Assembly: GCA_016715645.1 (NCBI GenBank)
Contig: JADJZR010000003.1
Location: 248,001-312,000, forward strand
Reading direction: 5' to 3'
Source of the DNA: Elusimicrobiota bacterium
Lineage (GTDB): Bacteria; Elusimicrobiota; Elusimicrobia; FEN-1173
DNA length: 64,000 bases
Numbering within the stretch: the first letter of the stretch is position 1; each line of letters opens with the position of its first letter. Made by a program: the position numbers and the translations under genes. A model generated the notes under the pieces. It searched no databases. It had not been told where the DNA came from and saw nothing but the letters and a program-made list of their open reading frames with translations. Below are positions 33,489-42,581 of this stretch, one piece after another.

Positions 33489-34472
33489 TTACTTGGCCCC
33501 CCTGATAAATTTGTTCCATCGAGAGTCAATGTGGCATGCAACCGATATTCCTACCAAAACACTCCCCGAAAAAACCACTGCTTGTCCGGACCGTGAGAGG
33601 TTAGGGAAGGCCAAGGCGGCAACAGCGCACACGACCATGAGAGCGTAAGCCCACAGAACCAATGTCCTGTGGTTCCACCCCGTTTGAATTAACCGTTGGT
33701 AGTAGTGAGACCGATGGGCCTGCCACGGAATTTCTCCCCGAAAAATCCGCCGGAATAAGGTGATGGTCGCATCCCCAATAAACGGTAAAAAGACCATGAA
33801 TGGAAACTCCCAGCCCCACACTCCTCGACGCACGCCTTCGACACCAATCGCCCCGGCCAAGAAACCAAGTGGGATTGACCCCGCATCTCCCAAAAAAGCC
33901 TTCGCCGGAGGCCAATTAAAAACCAAAAATCCACCTGCCGACCCACTCACTAATAATGAAACAAGAGCAAGGTCCCTGTCCCCCTCTGTCTGGGCGGCCA
34001 ACGCGTATGCTCCAAATCCGATCAAAGCCATTCCTGTGGCAAGTCCATCGGCCCCGTCCATAAAATTAAATAAGTTCATACCCCAAATAAGCCCCAATAT
34101 CGATAGACAGCGCACCCAAAGCTCAATATCTGAAAACCCAATGGTAACAAAAAAAGATGCCGCGAGGAATTGGGCGGCCAATCGAATGGCCACCGATAAG
34201 GAAATATAATCGTCCACAAAAGAAATCAACCCCAGGAATGCCGCCACTGGGAAAAGAACAGGTATCCAAACTTTAACCATTGATGAAAGAATCAAGATGG
34301 AAGATAGTATTGCCACCCCCCCAATCTGGGGAACAATCCGACCGTGCAAGGACCTTGCGTTTGGTCGGTCAAGGGGAAAAGATCGCCGTTTTTTCAAAAA
34401 TAAACCCGAGAGCCCTGTAGACAAAAACACAGCACACAAAGTCACACAGAATAGCGTCAAGTCTTTAGCCAC
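33489..34472 (-). CDS. WbpL/WecA-like undecaprenyl-phosphate sugar-1-phosphate transferase
   Basis: A 327-residue polytopic enzyme that starts glycan synthesis by moving a sugar-1-phosphate onto undecaprenyl phosphate. Motifs: DRPNARSLHGR with PQIGGVA, the catalytic NLFNFMDGADGLA, the FLGDAGSIPLGF loop, and the C-terminal AHRSHYYQRL box seen in WbpL/WbcO rather than MraY. The start is GTG 34472, directly preceded by a run of 13 G on the coding strand. The FlaA1-type dehydratase downstream probably makes its substrate. Confidence 0.9.
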   Translation of the reverse strand: MAKDLTLFCVTLCAVFLSTGLSGLFLKKRRSFPLDRPNARSLHGRIVPQIGGVAILSSILILSSMVKVWIPVLFPVAAFLGLISFVDDYISLSVAIRLAAQFLAASFFVTIGFSDIELWVRCLSILGLIWGMNLFNFMDGADGLATGMALIGFGAYALAAQTEGDRDLALVSLLVSGSAGGFLVFNWPPAKAFLGDAGSIPLGFLAGAIGVEGVRRGVWGWEFPFMVFLPFIGDATITLFRRIFRGEIPWQAHRSHYYQRLIQTGWNHRTLVLWAYALMVVCAVAALAFPNLSRSGQAVVFSGSVLVGISVACHIDSRWNKFIRGAK

Positions 34473-34484
34473 CCCCCCCCCCCC
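34472..34484 (-). repeat. Homopolymer G13 tract abutting the start codon of the initiating transferase
   Basis: The plus strand has an unbroken run of 13 C, read as G13 on the coding strand. The last G is the first base of the GTG start codon, so the tract stands where the ribosome-binding site must be. G-tracts of this length slip readily in replication and drive phase variation in other surface-glycan genes. It is also the kind of site where assemblies make errors. Confidence 0.7.
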
Positions 34485-34716
34485 TAATTATCTATCCAGG
34501 AGCAATCTATTTGCCAGACGATCCACACACGACTACAATATTTCCCAAGAGTCTGCCCCGCGTAAAGTTTTCACTTGTGTTTTGGGCTGTCGGCCTGAAC
34601 TATCTCCGAAAAATTCCTCCGCACCATCATGATACGACTTCATTTTTTGAGTTCGGACCTGTTCGACATCCCCATTTTCGCTCGAATTCATATTATCGGA
34701 TCGAATCTCAATCTTT

Positions 34717-34725
34717 ATTCTAGCA
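34717..34725 (-). promoter_or_regulatory. Extended -10 promoter element upstream of the initiating transferase
   Basis: On the minus strand the sequence reads TGCTAGAAT, an extended -10 (TGn plus TAGAAT, five of six matches to TATAAT). There is no good -35, as is usual for extended -10 promoters. A/T-rich sequence and the palindrome TGCAAATTTGCA (34757-34768) lie 35-50 bases upstream and could bind a regulator. Transcription from here would give a leader of about 240 nt before GTG 34472. Confidence 0.4.
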
Positions 34726-34969
34726 TAGGGTTCCTTGAAAAAGTTATTTTCCAATTTGCAAATTTGCATAGACGACAGGGACGCTGGCACCTGAGGTGCT
34801 CCCAATGTACTGGACAGAATTTTGGGGCTTCAGGGTTTGGAGTGGATCTTTTTGGCGGATTTTTATGGTTTGGCCTTTCGATCCCCCATTGAGGCGATTC
34901 GAGCACGATTTTGCGCCGGTAGCGGGGCTGACCCTGTCGATCCGGCCCGTGGGCCTTTGAGGGCCGGGC

Positions 34970-35035
34970 CGCTCGCAGAGCTCGCGTCACTTGGGGCGCC
35001 AGAGGCGCTGATGCGGAGTTGGGGCAGCCTCCGGC
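34970..35035. repeat. Copy of a dispersed GC-rich intergenic repeat (partial)
   Basis: The segment shares TCGCAGAGCTC, GGGGCG-CAGAG-CGCTGATGCG and spacing with 59099-59150. Between these blocks the two copies differ, as expected for diverged repeat members rather than genes. Confidence 0.6.
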
Positions 35036-35073
35036 ACAAAATCGCGCGCAGGCCGACGGGGCGCATTTCTTTT

Positions 35074-35109
35074 GGTTCCTTTTCTTTGGGCGTGCAAAGA
35101 AAAGGAACC
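35074..35109. repeat. Perfect 15-bp inverted repeat (hairpin), 6-nt loop
   Basis: GGTTCCTTTTCTTTG and its exact complement flank GGCGTG. The hairpin is strong, but neither strand has a T-run after it, so it is not a classical terminator. The motif resembles stem-loops scattered between genes in many Gram-negative genomes. Confidence 0.8.
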
Positions 35110-35317
35110 CGGGTGCAGGGCGGAGCGCCTGCCCGGGGCAGGAGGGGGTGGAGCCCCCATGCTTGGGAATAGATGGCTCTCAATGTTCCCTCGCAACCCA
35201 CGGGAAACCCGGAAGCCCCGATTTTTAAAAAAAGACGGGAGGGCGGTCGGTTCCCGTCTAGGGAAGGTGAGAAGAATTTTTCAATTCGTCAGCCCTGGTG
35301 GTAATGCACCCTGGTCG

Positions 35318-36265
35318 CTACTCTCCATTTTTCTTTCCTCCGTTTGCCAAAATACTGCAGACGACATACATTGGCCGGGCTTTGGCTTCATCGAAAATGT
35401 GGGCGAGGTATTCGCCGATGATGCCCAGGGCCAGAAGTTGGGTGCCGCCCAAAAGCAATATCACTCCCATCAATGAGGCCCAACCGGGGACGCTTCGGTC
35501 GGTATAAAGGCGGACCCATAACGCCCATCCCAAGACACTGCCGCTGGCGACAAATGCCCCCACTCCCGCCACGGTTACTAAACGCAGAGGAACCCGCGAA
35601 AAGGCGGTTAAACCGTCAACGGCAAAACGCAGCATTTTCCAAAGGGAAAATTTTGTTTCCCCGGCCGCCCGGGCCGGGCGGTCGAAGGGGACACCGATTT
35701 GCCGGAACCCGATCCAACTGACCAAACCCCTCAAGAAACGATTCCTTTCGGGCAAGGCGTTCAATACGTCAACCACACGCCGATCCATCAGACGAAAATC
35801 GCCCGTGTCGGGTGGGATGTCGACGCCGGCCAGACTCCTTAATAGGCGGTAGAACACCGCCGCCGTTGTCTTCTTGAAAACGGATTCTCCGTCCCGAGAT
35901 CGGCGCACGGCGTAAACCACATCGTATCCTTCCCGCCATTTTTCGACCATGGCGATTAGAAGAGACGGAGGGTCTTGCAAGTCCGCGTCCATGATGACGC
36001 AGGCATTTCCTTTCGCCGCCCGCAAACCCGCGGTCATGGCGCTTTGATGGCCGAAGTTACGGGAAAATTCAATGGCCTTCACTCGGCTGTCCGACTGAAC
36101 CAACGATTCCAAAAAACGAGCGGTTCCGTCCGAACTGCCATCATTCACGAAAATGATTTCGTAATTTAACCCCGTGGGAGCCAACGTTTCCGTCACAACC
36201 CGGGCAAATTCGGGCAGGACGGCCTCCTCATTAAACACGGGGACAATCAGGGAAAGATCGAGCAT
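35318..36265 (-). CDS. GtrB/ArnC-like polyprenyl-phosphate glycosyltransferase (GT2)
   Basis: A 315-residue GT-A enzyme with two C-terminal membrane segments (about 228-290) that charges undecaprenyl phosphate with a sugar. The start is LSLIVPVFNEEAVLPEF, the donor site VNDGSSDGTARFL, and the metal-binding motif VIMDADLQDPPSLL. It shares a TGATG junction with the upstream GT-C gene, making a GtrB plus GtrC-type pair: one makes the lipid-linked sugar, the other uses it in the periplasm. Confidence 0.87.
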   Translation of the reverse strand: MLDLSLIVPVFNEEAVLPEFARVVTETLAPTGLNYEIIFVNDGSSDGTARFLESLVQSDSRVKAIEFSRNFGHQSAMTAGLRAAKGNACVIMDADLQDPPSLLIAMVEKWREGYDVVYAVRRSRDGESVFKKTTAAVFYRLLRSLAGVDIPPDTGDFRLMDRRVVDVLNALPERNRFLRGLVSWIGFRQIGVPFDRPARAAGETKFSLWKMLRFAVDGLTAFSRVPLRLVTVAGVGAFVASGSVLGWALWVRLYTDRSVPGWASLMGVILLLGGTQLLALGIIGEYLAHIFDEAKARPMYVVCSILANGGKKNGE

Positions 36266-38376
36266 CAGGGTGCCACCACCAGTCGACCTTCTTTTCCATC
36301 CCTGAGGGGTTCCGTCTTCAGACCCGCCAATCGAACACCAAAAGGGCGACGGGGGGTCGGGCAGAGAGAAATGGTTCTTTTCCCATACCGTTGAAGAAAA
36401 AATCGGGGAACCGAAAGGCCTCCCACTTTGACAGCCATCAAATGCGTCAACAATATATCTTCCTTTTCTCCAATAAGAAGATCCAACCGCGCAACCAGAC
36501 TGATGGGCAAAACACCCAAATGACCCGACAGCGCGATCCGCCCATCTTTTTCAAAAGTAACCTTGGCGTCCTTGATCGGAGGAACCTTTTTTTTCAGGAA
36601 AGCAAGGGCGTCCGATTCCGTCCATTCGGCGGAACGGATCGTCGTTTCCTTGAGATCCAACAGTCGAGGACGCCCGTCGTTATCGGCCACCAGCCGCAGG
36701 CCGTCCAAACCGACAACCACATTTCGCAAGGCCACCGATTTAAAACTGAGCTGAGATGCCGAGATCTCTCCCTGCTGAGAGCCTGAAAACCTTTTGCTGT
36801 CTGCCATCACAAAACGGGCACCGTCCCAATGGGTTCCCATCCACCCCTCGAGCGAAACATCGCCCTTGAGGGGAACAGTCACGGGGTTACGCACGAACAA
36901 TACGCCTTCGCTTCCATCCGGAAGAGACCAATGAGCCGCCCTCGAATAGGCCTTTTGAAACCACCCGGACTCCGACAAAACGTCTTCGCGCGCTGACAAC
37001 TGCCGGGTCACGCTCCCCGCCGGGCCCAAAGAGCCCGTCTTTACGATAACAAAATCCGTGAACTCTCCCAAGCGATCGGTTTTCGTGCGAACCGTCACCC
37101 TATCCGTCCAACCCCGACTTTTGACGGTCCAAGTCATGTTATTCCCGTTTAAGTATCCCTCATTCGAAATCAGGACCAACGTCGAAACACCAGCTTCTCC
37201 CGCCCGATAAGAAAGAACGTTCTCAAGCATTTCAGCCAAGGGCCAATGGTGGGAAACCGGAGGATCGCGAAATGAGCCGGACCTCGAACCGGCCCACAAA
37301 GATGAAACGGACAAATAGGCGCACACCAGCGCCGCCAAAAGGGGGATCCCCCACGGAAGAGAAGATAAACTCAACGGCAAAACCATCGCCGCCGGCAACA
37401 AATAGCGTGGATCCTTATTGGAAACCAGGCTCCACACGGCGTAACTCGACACCAGCCAAAACACCAGCGACAATGTCCCTTTAGATCGACGGAAAAAACC
37501 CCAAACCAACCCCGCGACAGAGGCCAACATAAAAGGCCCCCCCCACTGTAACCAAAATACTCGCACATACCACACCCACCCAGCCCATGTTTTTCCGGAC
37601 GGGTCTCCTTCCTGAGCCCCGAGTCCCGCAACCCGTGTAAGTTTTGGAACCACAATCATAAGATTCGCCACATACCACGGCACGGCCAGAAGGATCGACA
37701 CCAACAGCGCGAACAGAATATTAGCCCGGGAACGCCCCTTCAAAAGCCCCCACACACCGGAGAAGACAACGGGGAGCATGTAAGAGGGGAATGTCCATTT
37801 CACCAAACATCCAACTCCAGCGACAACGCCAAACCCCAAGGACCACCGAAAACGTGAAAACCCCTCGCTTCGAAACCAACATCCGTACGCCAACACAACC
37901 ACAGCCGCCAAGGCCACGTCCACCAACGCCTGATGGGAAAGATATTGCACCGGCGGGGCGAACACGGACAGGGCCGCCGCGGCCAGGCCCGCCGACCGTC
38001 CCCAGAGCTGTCCCGCCACAAGAAAACATCCCACCGCCAGCACGCCCAACGAAAACATTTGAAGACAAAATACGGCGCAGTCCTCAACCGGAACGCCCAC
38101 ACCCCTTGCCACTCCCATTCCCATCGCCATCACGTAATGGGCCACCGGGGGGTAGGGCGGATGGCCTGGGAAAGTGGGCGTCAAAAGAAGGGCACCCCAA
38201 TTTCCCCGCGCCACTTCGTCCGAGTAATGTTGGGCCGACATCAAATGGACCGCTGGGTCCCATTGGGGAGGGCGCGTGTCTTTTTTCAACCACACAGCAA
38301 GAACAATTCCTTGAATGAACAACATCCCACCCAAGGCCAGCGGAGCCATCCATTGACGAAACGTCGGCGTTTTCAT
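36265..38376 (-). CDS. GT-C (ArnT/PMT-like, GT39-type) membrane glycosyltransferase
   Basis: A 703-residue protein with about 11 membrane segments in residues 1-370 and a soluble C-terminal half. The first loop reads QWDPAVHLMSAQHYSD, the Asp/His loop expected of GT-C enzymes that use polyprenyl-phosphate sugars. About residues 530-700 form a beta-rich domain (VSLEGWMGTHWDG, VVGLDGLRLVADNDGRPRLLDLK) of AsmA-like look. It is next to the GtrB-like gene and overlaps the manA-pmm fusion by 4 nt. The target glycan or lipid is unknown. Confidence 0.75.
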   Translation of the reverse strand: MKTPTFRQWMAPLALGGMLFIQGIVLAVWLKKDTRPPQWDPAVHLMSAQHYSDEVARGNWGALLLTPTFPGHPPYPPVAHYVMAMGMGVARGVGVPVEDCAVFCLQMFSLGVLAVGCFLVAGQLWGRSAGLAAAALSVFAPPVQYLSHQALVDVALAAVVVLAYGCWFRSEGFSRFRWSLGFGVVAGVGCLVKWTFPSYMLPVVFSGVWGLLKGRSRANILFALLVSILLAVPWYVANLMIVVPKLTRVAGLGAQEGDPSGKTWAGWVWYVRVFWLQWGGPFMLASVAGLVWGFFRRSKGTLSLVFWLVSSYAVWSLVSNKDPRYLLPAAMVLPLSLSSLPWGIPLLAALVCAYLSVSSLWAGSRSGSFRDPPVSHHWPLAEMLENVLSYRAGEAGVSTLVLISNEGYLNGNNMTWTVKSRGWTDRVTVRTKTDRLGEFTDFVIVKTGSLGPAGSVTRQLSAREDVLSESGWFQKAYSRAAHWSLPDGSEGVLFVRNPVTVPLKGDVSLEGWMGTHWDGARFVMADSKRFSGSQQGEISASQLSFKSVALRNVVVGLDGLRLVADNDGRPRLLDLKETTIRSAEWTESDALAFLKKKVPPIKDAKVTFEKDGRIALSGHLGVLPISLVARLDLLIGEKEDILLTHLMAVKVGGLSVPRFFLQRYGKRTISLCPTPRRPFGVRLAGLKTEPLRDGKEGRLVVAP

Positions 38377-41297
38377 TTTATTGGGGGGCCGAACTTTTTT
38401 TCCAAAACCCGAAGGTATCCATCGGGTTCACGTAGGCCATACTCGACTATTTCCGAGGCTCGTTGCGGGGTATCCGCGCAGGCGTAAATTCGCAACTGGG
38501 GCGCGTTCCCCGACGGTCGCACATGGGCCACGTCGTTGTTGCCAAACGAAAGGCGAAGCCCATCCAAAAAATTCATGCGTCGTATCCCTCCCCCAAAGCC
38601 CCGCTCTTCGCTAAAAACCGATTCCAACCGATCATGGCTCTTTCGCAGTTGCGCAACGGTTGTTTCGTCCAACGCCACCGGCCAACCCAGGGAATTGCGT
38701 GCGACCACTTTTCCATCCCTTTCAAAATCCACATCGACCACGTCCGTCCGCGCGGGAGAAAGAGCGCCCAGAACGTGAAAAGCGTTCTCTTTTGGAAAGT
38801 TATCCAGCAAACCGGCTTTGGTGAAACGCCGAGGCAACCGATCGAACAGTTGGACCACTGACAGCCCCCGCTCCCTCGCGGAAAGCAACACGCACAGGAT
38901 CGGCAGAACCGCGTCCCGGGTGGACAGAGGGGCCAGTGACCGCCCGTTTCGTTGGATCGCGCTATTTAATAAAAAACCGCCATTGGCCTCGTACCCAACC
39001 ACGGGCGATAAGTCCGACGGGGCGCTGCGCATCCCCTCAATCACATAAGGAGATCCGATTCGGGTCCGAGGAAGAACTTTCCCCTTCAAAAACAGGTCCA
39101 CCCCGTCGTTGACGCTGATGGGAACCACCACGCCGGCCGCACCCAAATATTCGGCCACCAGCGGGCCCACAATGTCACCGGAGAAAAAGACAATTTGGCC
39201 GTTCTCCTGAACCCCGCAAACAAGCGGTCGATCGCTGTCGCCATCGGTAGACACCAGCGCATCGATGGGCCCGGTGGTGCGCACCGCGTCGGCGGCCATT
39301 CGCTGAAGATCTTCCAGCCGCTCCGCGGAAATATCTTCGGTGTCAATGGGGACAAACGTGTCGCTCCGCCCCACGGCCACCACGTCGGCTCCCAAACTCC
39401 GCAGAATCTCAACCAGCAGATCCCGGCCCACGGCCGAGTGTTGATACACCAAAATTCGCATACCCCCCAAACCGTTAGCGGGGAAAAAATCGATGTGTCG
39501 TTGAAGGTAAGCGCTTCGGGCTGTGGATGATTCAATCGGCAGGGGATCGGCCAAGCCGGGCTTAAAAAATCCCCGATCATCAAAAGGAGACTCGTCCCGA
39601 GGACGATTATACTCTTGCGCGCGAACGTCGTTTACGAAAGAAAGTATTTTTTGTTCATGTTCTTTCATCACCTCGCCATCGGGCAAGTTGAACTTGATTC
39701 CATTGCGATCGAAAGGGCTGTGACTTCCGGTCACCATGACGCTGGGGGTGCAATGGGAGACACCGTAAAACATGAGGGCGGGACTGGGGACATGACCCAC
39801 GTTTTCCACAACCGATCCCTCCTCTTCAATCGCTTTCGCAACCGCCTGGGCAATCCGCGGGGAGCTTGGACGGAGATCTATTCCCACGGGCACCCTCCAT
39901 TTCCTTCCAATGTCCCCCTGGGAACGAACCCATCGCAAAAAACCTCGCGTATTCACATAGGCTTCCAAATCGGTGATGTCCTCAATTCGCCCCCTCAGAC
40001 CGCTGGTGCCGAACGCCAACTTCGTTGGGACTCGGCCCCGGAAAGTGTTCACTTCGGGTGTGCCGGCTTGAAAATACACAGTCTCTTCGTTGGAACGAAC
40101 ATCAATCGTTTGACCCCTGGGGATAAAAAAACTGTCCCCCTGCCGAAACGAAAACCCGTCCTTTTCCCCCTGAACGGACAGGGTTCCGGACCCGGAATAA
40201 AAAAACAGAATCCGACTTCCCCAGGACGAGGAGACGGGCCCGCCCGTCTTGGAAGGGAAACGAACAAATCGAAGATCAAACTCGGTCGCGGAGGTTGGGT
40301 AGTAATATTCTTGGGGAGCCCCCTCGGCTTTTCTAACAATTTGGGGGGGCCGATGATCAAACGTAACCAATTTTAGAAGTTGGGGTACATCCACGTGTTT
40401 TCGAGTGAGTCCTCCCCGAAGAACATTGTCGGAGCAAGCCGATATTTCAATAGCCTGGCCCTCGAGGAAAGCATGCATTTCTCCAGGCTCTAAAAAAAGG
40501 CCTTCTTCGGGATTCAACTTGACCAGGTTCATCAGAAGAAAAGACAACAAGCCCCGGTCCGCACCTCCAGCGGGAGAATAACACACCTGAGCTTTCAACG
40601 CCCAATACCGAGGATTCTCCCTGGAAAAGGGCACTTTCCTGTGAGCGCCCTCCCAACGAGCTAAGAGAGGAACCAAAAACTTATTCACCTCGTCCTGCGA
40701 AGCACCCATGAAATACTGGTAAATCTGTTGGAGACCTTCCGTTGTGGGAACAAAGCGGGCCGACAACTCAACCAGTTCAGGTTCTTCAGCCAAAATACGC
40801 TTTATTTCCGATGGAGATCGAAACCCCGCCAAGGCCCAAAAGGGATAACCCAAAGCCACAACCAATTCAGGTTTTGGGAACGGGTCTTTGTAATTGCGAT
40901 CAGGCGCTGTTGGGGGGACGTTACGCGCTTCTTCATCCTCATACCCTGCCCGCGCCTGGTCACGGCCGGGATGAACCTGAATAGACAACGGTTTTTCCAC
41001 ATCCAAAATTTTCAGAAGATAAGGGAGTCCTCCGAAATCGCGCAATGTTTCATGGCCCAGGATTTGTTCAGGGTTGTTTCCGATCAAATCATCCAAACCC
41101 AGGGGGTCCGCCCCTTGCGGGTGGACAAAGGAAGGAGAGGTCGGATGGGCCCCCATCCAAAGTTCAGCAAAGGGGCGGCCTTCTAAATTTGTGTTCCCCA
41201 GAAGCGATGGAATAAAGGACCGCCCGCCCCAATCGTAATGTTGAATACTGGGGACCAAACGAAAAACAGGCTTTAAATGGATCGGAGTTGATAACAC
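38373..41297 (-). CDS. Mannose-6-phosphate isomerase / phosphomannomutase fusion
   Basis: A 974-residue bifunctional enzyme. Residues about 1-410 are class I mannose-6-phosphate isomerase: LSIQVHPG (zinc Gln and His), KPELVVAL (Glu), and EPGEMHAFLEG (His). Residues about 425-974 are an alpha-D-phosphohexomutase: AFGTSGLRG at the start, the phosphoserine loop VTGSHSPFDRNGIKF, metal loop STDGDSDRPLV, sugar loop GYEANGGFLL and phosphate site RPSGNAPQLRIY. Together they take fructose-6-phosphate to mannose-1-phosphate. The usual fusion partner of mannose-6-phosphate isomerase is the GDP-mannose pyrophosphorylase, so this arrangement is uncommon. It feeds GDP-mannose for gmd; no separate pyrophosphorylase is in the window. 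Confidence 0.92.
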   Translation of the reverse strand: MLSTPIHLKPVFRLVPSIQHYDWGGRSFIPSLLGNTNLEGRPFAELWMGAHPTSPSFVHPQGADPLGLDDLIGNNPEQILGHETLRDFGGLPYLLKILDVEKPLSIQVHPGRDQARAGYEDEEARNVPPTAPDRNYKDPFPKPELVVALGYPFWALAGFRSPSEIKRILAEEPELVELSARFVPTTEGLQQIYQYFMGASQDEVNKFLVPLLARWEGAHRKVPFSRENPRYWALKAQVCYSPAGGADRGLLSFLLMNLVKLNPEEGLFLEPGEMHAFLEGQAIEISACSDNVLRGGLTRKHVDVPQLLKLVTFDHRPPQIVRKAEGAPQEYYYPTSATEFDLRFVRFPSKTGGPVSSSWGSRILFFYSGSGTLSVQGEKDGFSFRQGDSFFIPRGQTIDVRSNEETVYFQAGTPEVNTFRGRVPTKLAFGTSGLRGRIEDITDLEAYVNTRGFLRWVRSQGDIGRKWRVPVGIDLRPSSPRIAQAVAKAIEEEGSVVENVGHVPSPALMFYGVSHCTPSVMVTGSHSPFDRNGIKFNLPDGEVMKEHEQKILSFVNDVRAQEYNRPRDESPFDDRGFFKPGLADPLPIESSTARSAYLQRHIDFFPANGLGGMRILVYQHSAVGRDLLVEILRSLGADVVAVGRSDTFVPIDTEDISAERLEDLQRMAADAVRTTGPIDALVSTDGDSDRPLVCGVQENGQIVFFSGDIVGPLVAEYLGAAGVVVPISVNDGVDLFLKGKVLPRTRIGSPYVIEGMRSAPSDLSPVVGYEANGGFLLNSAIQRNGRSLAPLSTRDAVLPILCVLLSARERGLSVVQLFDRLPRRFTKAGLLDNFPKENAFHVLGALSPARTDVVDVDFERDGKVVARNSLGWPVALDETTVAQLRKSHDRLESVFSEERGFGGGIRRMNFLDGLRLSFGNNDVAHVRPSGNAPQLRIYACADTPQRASEIVEYGLREPDGYLRVLEKKFGPPIK

Positions 41298-41360
41298 GTG
41301 GGAAACGATTCTATCATAAGGAAAAGAAAATTTTTGAACACCGTTCGAAAATCGACCTAA

Positions 41361-42527
41361 TCATTTTGTGGGTTTCATGCGGGACTGAAAAAATTCCCGA
41401 TAAATTTCCTTGTATTTCTGAAAAATGTTGTCCCAAGATGTGATTTGAATGGATTTCCTGTTGTTTTCTCCCACCTTTTTGCGCAAGTCTCCGTTCTCAA
41501 TGAAGATCTTTATTCTTTTCCTTAAGGCGTCAACGTCCCCGGGATTGGTGATAATGGTTTCATCCCTATACTCAACCGGAAACACCTCCCTGGCTCCGAC
41601 CGTTGTGGAGGTTATGACAGGCAAACCCGACGCCATAGACTCTGCAACCATAAGTGAATATTCATCATACCAGGCAGGGTAGACCAACAGATCAAACGCC
41701 GGCAAGATCATTGAGACATCTTGCACATGGCCTAGTCGGAATGTCCGTGTTTCCAATTCTCTTGGCAGAGGGGGAATTTCTTTGTCACCTCCCAAAATAA
41801 CCAACACCCACTCCGGACGGGCCTGCATCCCCTCTAACGCCTGAATCGCTGTTTTAATGTTCCGTTTTTCAAAATCGCCCCCCGCTGCGAACAAAATCCA
41901 TAATTTCCCCTGCGGAATACCGAAATTATTAGAGACATAATTCTTCGAAAAATATCGATCGTATTTCTTGAACCGTTCGGTATCGACACCCGGGTAAATG
42001 ACCTTTATTCTATTTTCATCAAAATCAGGAAAATAATCCATTACATCCTTTTTCATCTGGTTTGAAACCAACACAAGGGCACGGAGGCGCGGATCGCGGA
42101 GAGCGACTGATTTTACAAAGACCGCGGCTTTTTCCGGAACCCGCCCTGGAATATATTTCGGATAAGCCCAGTCCACATTCCCAAGTGTTAATATGTCCTG
42201 CCTGTAGCTGTCTCCAAATCCATGAACGACACCGCCGTTTGTCGCCACAATTTTTTCCGCTTTATTGGACGACGATGCGGCAAATGAACGAAATCGGAAC
42301 CATCCCCCAAAAACTCGAGGCGGCTGGAAAACACGGTGACAATGAAACGCCCCTCCCTTTTCTTCAAGGGCTTTCAACCTTCTCCCCACGAAATGAACAT
42401 CCCCCCCCTCACTGGAGTATCGGGAACCCAATTCCCAGGCAATGCGCGATTGTCCACCGCGCAAATTAAAGTTTCTGCAAATATATGAAACCGGAAAATT
42501 TTTCATACCGTCAATTCTTATCTCCAT
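41361..42527 (-). CDS. Glycosyltransferase family 4
   Basis: A 388-residue GT-B transferase starting near YICRNFNLRGGQSRIAWELG. The donor domain holds IKVIYPGVDTERF, LFAAGGDFEKRNIKTAIQAL, LGHVQDVSMILPAFDLLVYP and the catalytic-region YDEYSLMVAESMASGLPVI. It begins at ATG 42527 or at an internal ATG seven codons on; neither has a clear ribosome-binding site. It lies 54 bp after the WecG-like gene and 63 bp before the ManA-PMM gene. Confidence 0.85.
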   Translation of the reverse strand: MEIRIDGMKNFPVSYICRNFNLRGGQSRIAWELGSRYSSEGGDVHFVGRRLKALEEKGGAFHCHRVFQPPRVFGGWFRFRSFAASSSNKAEKIVATNGGVVHGFGDSYRQDILTLGNVDWAYPKYIPGRVPEKAAVFVKSVALRDPRLRALVLVSNQMKKDVMDYFPDFDENRIKVIYPGVDTERFKKYDRYFSKNYVSNNFGIPQGKLWILFAAGGDFEKRNIKTAIQALEGMQARPEWVLVILGGDKEIPPLPRELETRTFRLGHVQDVSMILPAFDLLVYPAWYDEYSLMVAESMASGLPVITSTTVGAREVFPVEYRDETIITNPGDVDALRKRIKIFIENGDLRKKVGENNRKSIQITSWDNIFQKYKEIYREFFQSRMKPTK

Positions 42528-42581
42528 TTGGATTCATTGATAAAACCTGCTGAACAGAGGCGCGATAATAAGAAAAAGATG

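Larger units (their letters stand above)
34473..35317. other. 845-bp gene-free interval within the polysaccharide locus
   Basis: No convincing gene is present. The stretch holds the G13 tract, a probable promoter (34717-34725) for the block to its left, a 12-bp palindrome TGCAAATTTGCA at 34757-34768, a GC-rich repeat part at about 34970-35035 that recurs near 59.1 kb, and a 15-bp-arm hairpin at 35074-35109. Open frames on both strands are short, with biased composition, and are not supported as genes. Confidence 0.6.

Noticed and set aside
34533..34805. 90-codon minus-strand open frame before the initiating transferase
   Set aside because: It overlaps the proposed promoter, has no good ribosome-binding site and no recognisable motif; kept out although a small gene is not excluded.
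35074..35109. Hairpin as an intrinsic terminator
   Set aside because: No T-run follows on either strand.
34822..35201. Open frames of about 110-116 codons on both strands
   Set aside because: They run through the GC-rich repeat and the hairpin, with composition typical of non-coding repeat DNA; no domain features.
39615..40376. 253-codon open frame on the plus strand
   Set aside because: It is antisense to the mannose-6-phosphate isomerase/phosphomannomutase gene, which has complete motifs; the plus-strand product has no recognisable features.
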